A stretch of 64,000 bases of DNA, taken from the NCBI RefSeq assembly GCF_001043005.1, contig NZ_JYKZ01000003.1, forward strand, positions 124,001 to 188,000. The letters are read 5' to 3'. Under the pieces are notes generated by a model. That model had not been told where the DNA came from. It did not search any database and was given only the letters and a program-made list of their open reading frames with translations. Of this stretch, positions 60,114-64,000 are shown piece by piece (positions within the stretch are counted from its first letter, which is position 1; each line of letters opens with the position of its first letter). A program made the translations under genes and the position numbers. The stretch comes from Pseudomonas psychrophila. Lineage in GTDB: Bacteria; Pseudomonadota; Gammaproteobacteria; Pseudomonadales; Pseudomonadaceae.

Positions 60114-61316
60114 TCAGGTCGCTACGGCACGCGGTGAGGTGCTGTCCTGCAGCAGGCGATAACCCAGAACGGCAAACAGCAGCATGGCGCCCCCGGCCGC
60201 CAGCGACACTGTGAACCCGGTCTGGGGGCCGTAGGCGTCAATTACCCAGCCGCCAACGACTGCGCCCAGGGCAACTCCCATGCCCAGACCGGTAATCATC
60301 CAGGTCAGTCCTTCGGTCAGTTTGGCGGGCGGGACTATGTTTTCCACCAGACCCATCGCAGTAATCAGGGTAGGGGCGAAAAACAGCCCGGCGAACAACA
60401 TTCCCACGGCCAGCGTGGCGATGCTGTCGACCCACATCAGCGGCACCATGGTGATCGCAGTGGCCAGCGCGCCCAGCACAAACAATTTTGGCAGTGGCAT
60501 GTTCAACTTGAGTGTGCCGAACACCAGCCCGGCGACGCACGAACCCAGGGCATACACCGACAGCACAATGCTTGCAGCGGCGGGTTGGCCCTGATGTTGA
60601 GCGAAGGCCACGCTGACCACGTCCACAGTCCCCACAATCGTTCCCAGGCCCAGCAGAGCCATGAGCAAAATCAGCACGGCGCCCTGACGCAATACGCTGC
60701 CGCCGTGTTCGCTGCTGCGTGGGTGTACCGGTGGTTCGGTTTTGCGTTGCAGCACAAATGCGGTAACGCCGATAGCCAGCAGGATGGCAGCGACCAGTGG
60801 CCCGGCTTGCGGAAACAGCGCCACGCTCAGCCCCACGGAAATCGGCGGGCCGACAATAAAACTCACCTCATCAAGTACTGACTCGAACGAGAACGCCGTG
60901 TGCAGTTTGGGGGAGCCGCGATACAGCTCGGTCCAGCGTGCCCGCACCATGGCCGGCATGCTCGGGATGCAGCCCGACAACGCAGCGAACACAAACAGTG
61001 TCCAGTCAGGCGCCGCAAAATGGCTACACAGCAACAAGGCCAGCATGGCGCTAACGCCAACGGCAGTGACGCCGGGTAATACCCGGCTTTGACCGTAACG
61101 GTCGACCCAGCGCGAGATTTGCGGGGCCAACAAGGCCATGGCCAGGGCAAAGGTGGCTGCGACGGCGCCGGCTAACCAATAGGAGCCGTGCAGTTGTGCA
61201 AGCATCGTGATGATGCCGATGCCGACCATGGAAATCGGCATCCGTGCGATCAGCCCCGCGCCACTGAAAGCCTTGGTGCCAGGGGTACTGAAAATCTCGC
61301 GGTAAGGGTTAGACAT
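60114..61316 (-). CDS. MFS transporter
   Basis: A 400-residue major facilitator with 12 predicted helices. It begins MSNPYREIFSTPGTKAFSGAG, has a WVDRYGQSRVL loop between helices 2 and 3, and ends LLQDSTSPRAVAT. The start at 61316 fits the family; the upstream in-frame ATG at 61430 lies within a palindromic element. It is divergent from a TetR regulator whose likely operators lie in the shared region, so it may be a regulated efflux pump. The substrate is unknown. Confidence 0.88.
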   Translation of the reverse strand: MSNPYREIFSTPGTKAFSGAGLIARMPISMVGIGIITMLAQLHGSYWLAGAVAATFALAMALLAPQISRWVDRYGQSRVLPGVTAVGVSAMLALLLCSHFAAPDWTLFVFAALSGCIPSMPAMVRARWTELYRGSPKLHTAFSFESVLDEVSFIVGPPISVGLSVALFPQAGPLVAAILLAIGVTAFVLQRKTEPPVHPRSSEHGGSVLRQGAVLILLMALLGLGTIVGTVDVVSVAFAQHQGQPAAASIVLSVYALGSCVAGLVFGTLKLNMPLPKLFVLGALATAITMVPLMWVDSIATLAVGMLFAGLFFAPTLITAMGLVENIVPPAKLTEGLTWMITGLGMGVALGAVVGGWVIDAYGPQTGFTVSLAAGGAMLLFAVLGYRLLQDSTSPRAVAT

Positions 61317-61348
61317 ACAAGCTCCGGAACGGTATTGGGGGCGCTTAC

Positions 61349-61479
61349 GTAGCAGCTGCCGCAGGCTGCGTCCGGCGACGCAGTCGACGTAAAACCAGTG
61401 AATGCGGTTCTTCAGGAAAACGGCATTCACTGATTTTACGGTTGCTTCGCAACCGGACCCAGCCTTCGGCAGCGGCTAC
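61349..61479. repeat. Nested palindromic element upstream of the MFS gene
   Basis: Outer arms starting GTAGCAGCTGCCGCAGGC (61349) and ending GCCTTCGGCAGCGGCTAC (61479), with an inner inverted pair around ACGTAAAACCAGTGAATGC (from 61387) and GCATTCACTGATTTTACG (to 61440). The whole could fold into a long hairpin. It resembles the element at 50059-50203 and lies between the MFS start and the TetR operators. Confidence 0.75.
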
Positions 61480-61504
61480 GGGAAATGTGTAATTGCCGAA
61501 TGTC

Positions 61505-61569
61505 ACATACGTGGCGTATGTAGAAATATACGCATACATGGCGTATGTCAATTAACATACGCCGTGTAT
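61505..61569. promoter_or_regulatory. Three repeated palindromic operators for the TetR regulator
   Basis: ACATACGTGGCGTATGT (61505-61521, perfect 7-bp arms), CATACATGGCGTATG (61533-61547) and ACATACGCCGTGTAT (61555-61569) share the core CATACG/CGTATG and lie just upstream of the TetR start at 61590. They are probably its binding sites, giving autoregulation and control of the divergent MFS gene. Confidence 0.7.
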
Positions 61570-61589
61570 CCCAAAAAAAGGTGGCAGAC

Positions 61590-62192
61590 ATGGCGCCCAA
61601 AGCGCGGTCGCAAATGATCGAAGAAACCCGTGGCAAGCTGATTGAAGCAGCACGGCTGGCTTTCGGTACGGTGGGCTATGCCCAGACCTCGATGGATGAG
61701 TTGACGGCTTCGGTGGGCTTGACGCGCGGCGCGTTGTATCACCATTTCGGTGACAAGAAGGGGTTGTTTCAAGCGGTGGCCCAGCAAATCGACGCCGAGC
61801 TGGATGCGCAGCTGGCGCAGGTGCTTGAGCTAGCCGAAAGCCAGTGGCAAGGGTTTCAGGATCAGTGCCGGCTGTATCTGGAGATGGCCCTGCAAATCGA
61901 AGTGCAGCGCATTTTGTTGCGTGATGCGCCCTCGGTGCTGGGGTCGCAATACGTGCAGAACACTCAGTCAGTGTGCTGCCTGTCCATGGCGGCGATGCTG
62001 CAAGGCTTGATGGACACCCACGTGATTCAACGCACCGATCCCGAGGCGTTGGCACGCCTGATCCAGGGCGGCTTGATGGATGCATCGTTCTGGATTGCCG
62101 AGGCTGACAACCCGCCGCAGCGTCTGGCGGCTGCGCTGGACAGCCTTGACCTGATGTTGCGGGGTTTGTTGCAGGTGCCTCAGGCGCGCTGA
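61590..62192 (+). CDS. TetR-family regulator
   Basis: A 200-residue repressor with the helix-turn-helix TSMDELTASVGLTRGALYHHFGDKKGLF near residues 30-58 and an all-helical C-terminal domain. ATG 61590 follows AAGGTGG at 61579-61585; an earlier in-frame ATG at 61545 lies inside the operators and is less likely. It is divergent from the MFS transporter, with three similar palindromes between them, so local regulation of transport is the simplest role. The effector is unknown. Confidence 0.88.
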   Translation: MAPKARSQMIEETRGKLIEAARLAFGTVGYAQTSMDELTASVGLTRGALYHHFGDKKGLFQAVAQQIDAELDAQLAQVLELAESQWQGFQDQCRLYLEMALQIEVQRILLRDAPSVLGSQYVQNTQSVCCLSMAAMLQGLMDTHVIQRTDPEALARLIQGGLMDASFWIAEADNPPQRLAAALDSLDLMLRGLLQVPQAR

Positions 62193-62211
62193 CGCGACTG
62201 AGGCCCAGGCA

Positions 62212-62997
62212 TCAGAAGTGGTACTTGACCAGCAGGCTTGCAGTGTCCTGGTTGGTTTTGAATGAACCGCTGTCTTCGATACCGTATTTGTTTTTCCAGT
62301 AGTCGTACTCAACACCTACGTACAACTGCTTGGCGCCCCAGCTCAACGCCTTGCCCAGGTCATATTTGATCTGTGGGTTGAAGTGCAGGTTGGCGTGGTA
62401 GGTGCCGCGGGAATTCTGGTCGTTGTCGACCACCCAGTCCATGTAGCCGTCGATCAGCACATCGGAATTGCCCACGGGCAGGGTGTAGGACCACACCGGG
62501 GTGATCTGCCAGACGCCTTTGCCAGCACGGTTGCCTTCAGGGAAACGCTGGTAGAAGTTCAACTGGAAGTAGTCAAAGCCCGGCACGTTCAGGTCGAAAC
62601 CCGGGCCGATCAGGTAGGCCTCGGTGTCGCCTTCGCCAAACTCGTAAGTCATGGCCAGCAGTACGTCTTTGATCGGGCCAAACTCAAACTTCTGGTCGAA
62701 GATTTTGCCGAACGACAAGCGTGGGGTGAATTCGCCGTAATAGGTGTTCGGGCCAACGTTACCGTCTTCTTTACCGTTATAGAAAATACGGTCGAGGAAG
62801 AAAAAGTTATCGCCGTACTTCCAGCTGTCAGCGTGCTCGAAGGTGAGGGTTTGCTGAATCTTTGGATTGACCTGGAAGTCTTTGCCATACAAGTAAGTCA
62901 GGCTGTTGGTTTGCCATTGCAGCAGGTCGCCGGCGACTGCCGGAGCCCCGCCCAACATGCTCCCCGCAAGCATCAGGCTGGTAAGAGTGCGCTTCAT
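62212..62997 (-). CDS. Tsx-like outer-membrane channel protein
   Basis: A 261-residue protein with a signal peptide (MKRTLTSLMLAGSMLGGAPAVAG) and a beta-barrel with alternating aromatic segments (YGDNFFFLDRIFYNGKEDG, GFDYFQLNFYQRFPEG, YVGVEYDYWKNKYGIED) ending in LLVKYHF. It matches the nucleoside-specific channel-forming (Tsx) family. ATG 62997 gives the signal peptide; the open frame extends further upstream. A closely related gene lies directly upstream on the same strand. Confidence 0.88.
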   Translation of the reverse strand: MKRTLTSLMLAGSMLGGAPAVAGDLLQWQTNSLTYLYGKDFQVNPKIQQTLTFEHADSWKYGDNFFFLDRIFYNGKEDGNVGPNTYYGEFTPRLSFGKIFDQKFEFGPIKDVLLAMTYEFGEGDTEAYLIGPGFDLNVPGFDYFQLNFYQRFPEGNRAGKGVWQITPVWSYTLPVGNSDVLIDGYMDWVVDNDQNSRGTYHANLHFNPQIKYDLGKALSWGAKQLYVGVEYDYWKNKYGIEDSGSFKTNQDTASLLVKYHF

Positions 62998-63307
62998 TCG
63001 GTTAGCTCCAAAAAAGTAAAAAGGTGTGCAGTAGTGAGAACGTGGCGCTCTGTTTTGGCGCCTTGGTCCGTCTTTATAAAACTTGCCCTTACGGTCAGCT
63101 TTATTGTTTAAAGCAAGTACGGGGCCATACCTGTTTGGGGGCCAAAAGAATCCCCCGGCAGTCATCTGACAATCGCGTGAAAGGTGATTGATACAGGCAC
63201 TAAACCTTTGATTTAAAGGCATTAAGTTGGCTTTGAAGTCAGCTTTAAAACAGCACTCGCGTTTGAGCGGCCGCGGAGAATACTGGCTCAGACGTTTGCA
63301 CTCAAGC

Positions 63308-63342
63308 GCTCTGTTATCACCCGGGTCGAGCGATAACAGAGC
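63308..63342 (-). terminator. Perfect hairpin downstream of the second Tsx-like gene
   Basis: GCTCTGTTATC (63308-63318) pairs with GATAACAGAGC (63332-63342), an 11-bp perfect stem with a 13-base loop, 16 bp past the stop of the gene at 63359. No T tract follows on the minus strand, so termination is only likely, not clear. Confidence 0.45.
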
Positions 63343-63358
63343 GTGCACAGCCTTTAAC

Positions 63359-64000
63359 TTAGAAGTGGACTTTGATCAGGGCACTGGCCGTGTTCTGGTT
63401 GGTGTCCAGGCGGCTGCTGCTTTCGATGCCGTACTTGTCTTTCCAGTAACTGTATTCAATCCCCACATACAGCTGTTTCTCACCCAGGTTCAGGGCTTTG
63501 CCCAGGTCATATTTGATCTGAGGGTTGAAGTGCAGGTTGGCGTGATAGGTGCCGCGTGAGTTCTGGTCGTTGTCGACCACCCAGTCCATGTAGCCATCGA
63601 TCAGCAGGTTGGAGCGCCCCAAGGGGATGGTGTAGGAAAACGACGGAGTGATCTGCCAGACCCCGGTGCCAGGGCGTGGCCCCTCGGTATGGCGACGGTA
63701 GAAATTAAGGGTGAAGTAGTTAAAACCCGGCACTGCCAGATCAAAGCCCGGGCCGATCAGATACGCTTCGCTGTCACCTTCGCCGTACTCATAAGTCATG
63801 GCCAGCAACACGTCCTTGATAGGGCCGTACTCAAGCTTCTGGTCGAAGATCTTGCCAAACGACAGGCGTGGGCTGAACTCGCCGTAGTAGGTGTGCGGGC
63901 CTTTGTTGGGGTCATCCTTGCCGTTGTAGAAAATGCGGTCGACAAACAGGAAGTTGTCACCGTATTTCCACTTGTCGGCATGCTCGAAGGTGACGGTTTG
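63359..64000 (-). CDS. Tsx-like outer-membrane channel protein (partial)
   Basis: The C-terminal 213 residues of a second Tsx-family barrel; the N-terminus lies beyond the window. Segments such as GDNFLFVDRIFYNGKDD, PRLSFGKIFDQKLEYGPIKD, DGYMDWVVDNDQNSRGTYH and the terminal strand ALIKVHF parallel the neighbouring gene closely, so the two are a recent tandem duplication. The frame is open to the window edge. Confidence 0.88.
   Translation of the reverse strand, partial: QTVTFEHADKWKYGDNFLFVDRIFYNGKDDPNKGPHTYYGEFSPRLSFGKIFDQKLEYGPIKDVLLAMTYEYGEGDSEAYLIGPGFDLAVPGFNYFTLNFYRRHTEGPRPGTGVWQITPSFSYTIPLGRSNLLIDGYMDWVVDNDQNSRGTYHANLHFNPQIKYDLGKALNLGEKQLYVGIEYSYWKDKYGIESSSRLDTNQNTASALIKVHF

Overview
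The window reads as a Pseudomonas chromosome, probably from the fluorescens/fragi side of the genus. It has the pseudomonad order of flagellar and chemotaxis genes, FleN and FlhF beside FliA, paired MotC/MotD stators, a ParC/ParP chemoreceptor-array pair, and many copies of the GTGGGAGC... REP family. No tRNA, rRNA or CRISPR array was seen.

Layout. (1) 26-9403, plus strand: the later flagellar genes fliJ, hsbA, hsbR (apparently without its receiver domain), hptB, fliK, fliL to fliR and flhB. Sigma-54 type promoters precede fliK and fliL. (2) 9404-17628: a complete nine-gene chaperone-usher fimbrial cluster, with a major pilin, five other pilin-type subunits, usher, chaperone and two-domain adhesin. 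It lies between flhB and flhA, is more A/T-rich, and is closed on the right by a 134-bp palindromic MITE-like element. (3) 18031-32286: a sigma-54 type promoter, then flhA, flhF, fleN, fliA, cheY, cheZ, cheA, cheB, motC, motD, parC, parP, cheW and a DUF2802 gene, with a likely FliA promoter before parP. (4) 32308-35003: a LysR regulator divergent from a glyoxalase-fold gene and an amidase. (5) 35179-37037, minus strand: an orphan FlhB C-terminal-domain protein overlapping a second FliK-like gene. (6) 37241-44216: the cytochrome c maturation operon ccmABCDEFGHI, followed by a small lipoprotein gene. (7) 44621-64000: accessory genes. These are a sodium/solute symporter with a 43-residue partner, a PhzF-family enzyme, topoisomerase III, a sulfate-binding protein, a potassium-channel protein, a urea transporter, the glyoxylate genes glxR-hyi-gcl divergent from a GlcG/HbpS gene, a REP-associated transposase (RAYT), two TetR regulators, a DUF808 membrane protein, an MFS transporter and two tandem Tsx-like outer-membrane channels.

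How the parts fit. Regions 1 and 3 build and steer a polar flagellum: export gate (FliOPQR, FlhAB), C-ring (FliMN), hook-length control (FliK), number and placement control (FlhF, FleN), late sigma factor (FliA) and chemotaxis core. HsbA, HsbR and HptB are the known link between motility and sessile life in Pseudomonas. A fimbrial operon embedded in the flagellar locus and a receiver-less HsbR are the most unusual features of the motility region.

The other main theme is repeats. REP pairs sit in many intergenic gaps and an intact RAYT gene is present. At two loci (44494-44957 and 58254-58485) a REP has been tandemly duplicated together with the 3' end of the neighbouring gene, and both duplications show a similar collapsed junction. 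Start codons were chosen from ribosome-binding sites, overlaps and remembered family N-termini; no database search was run.
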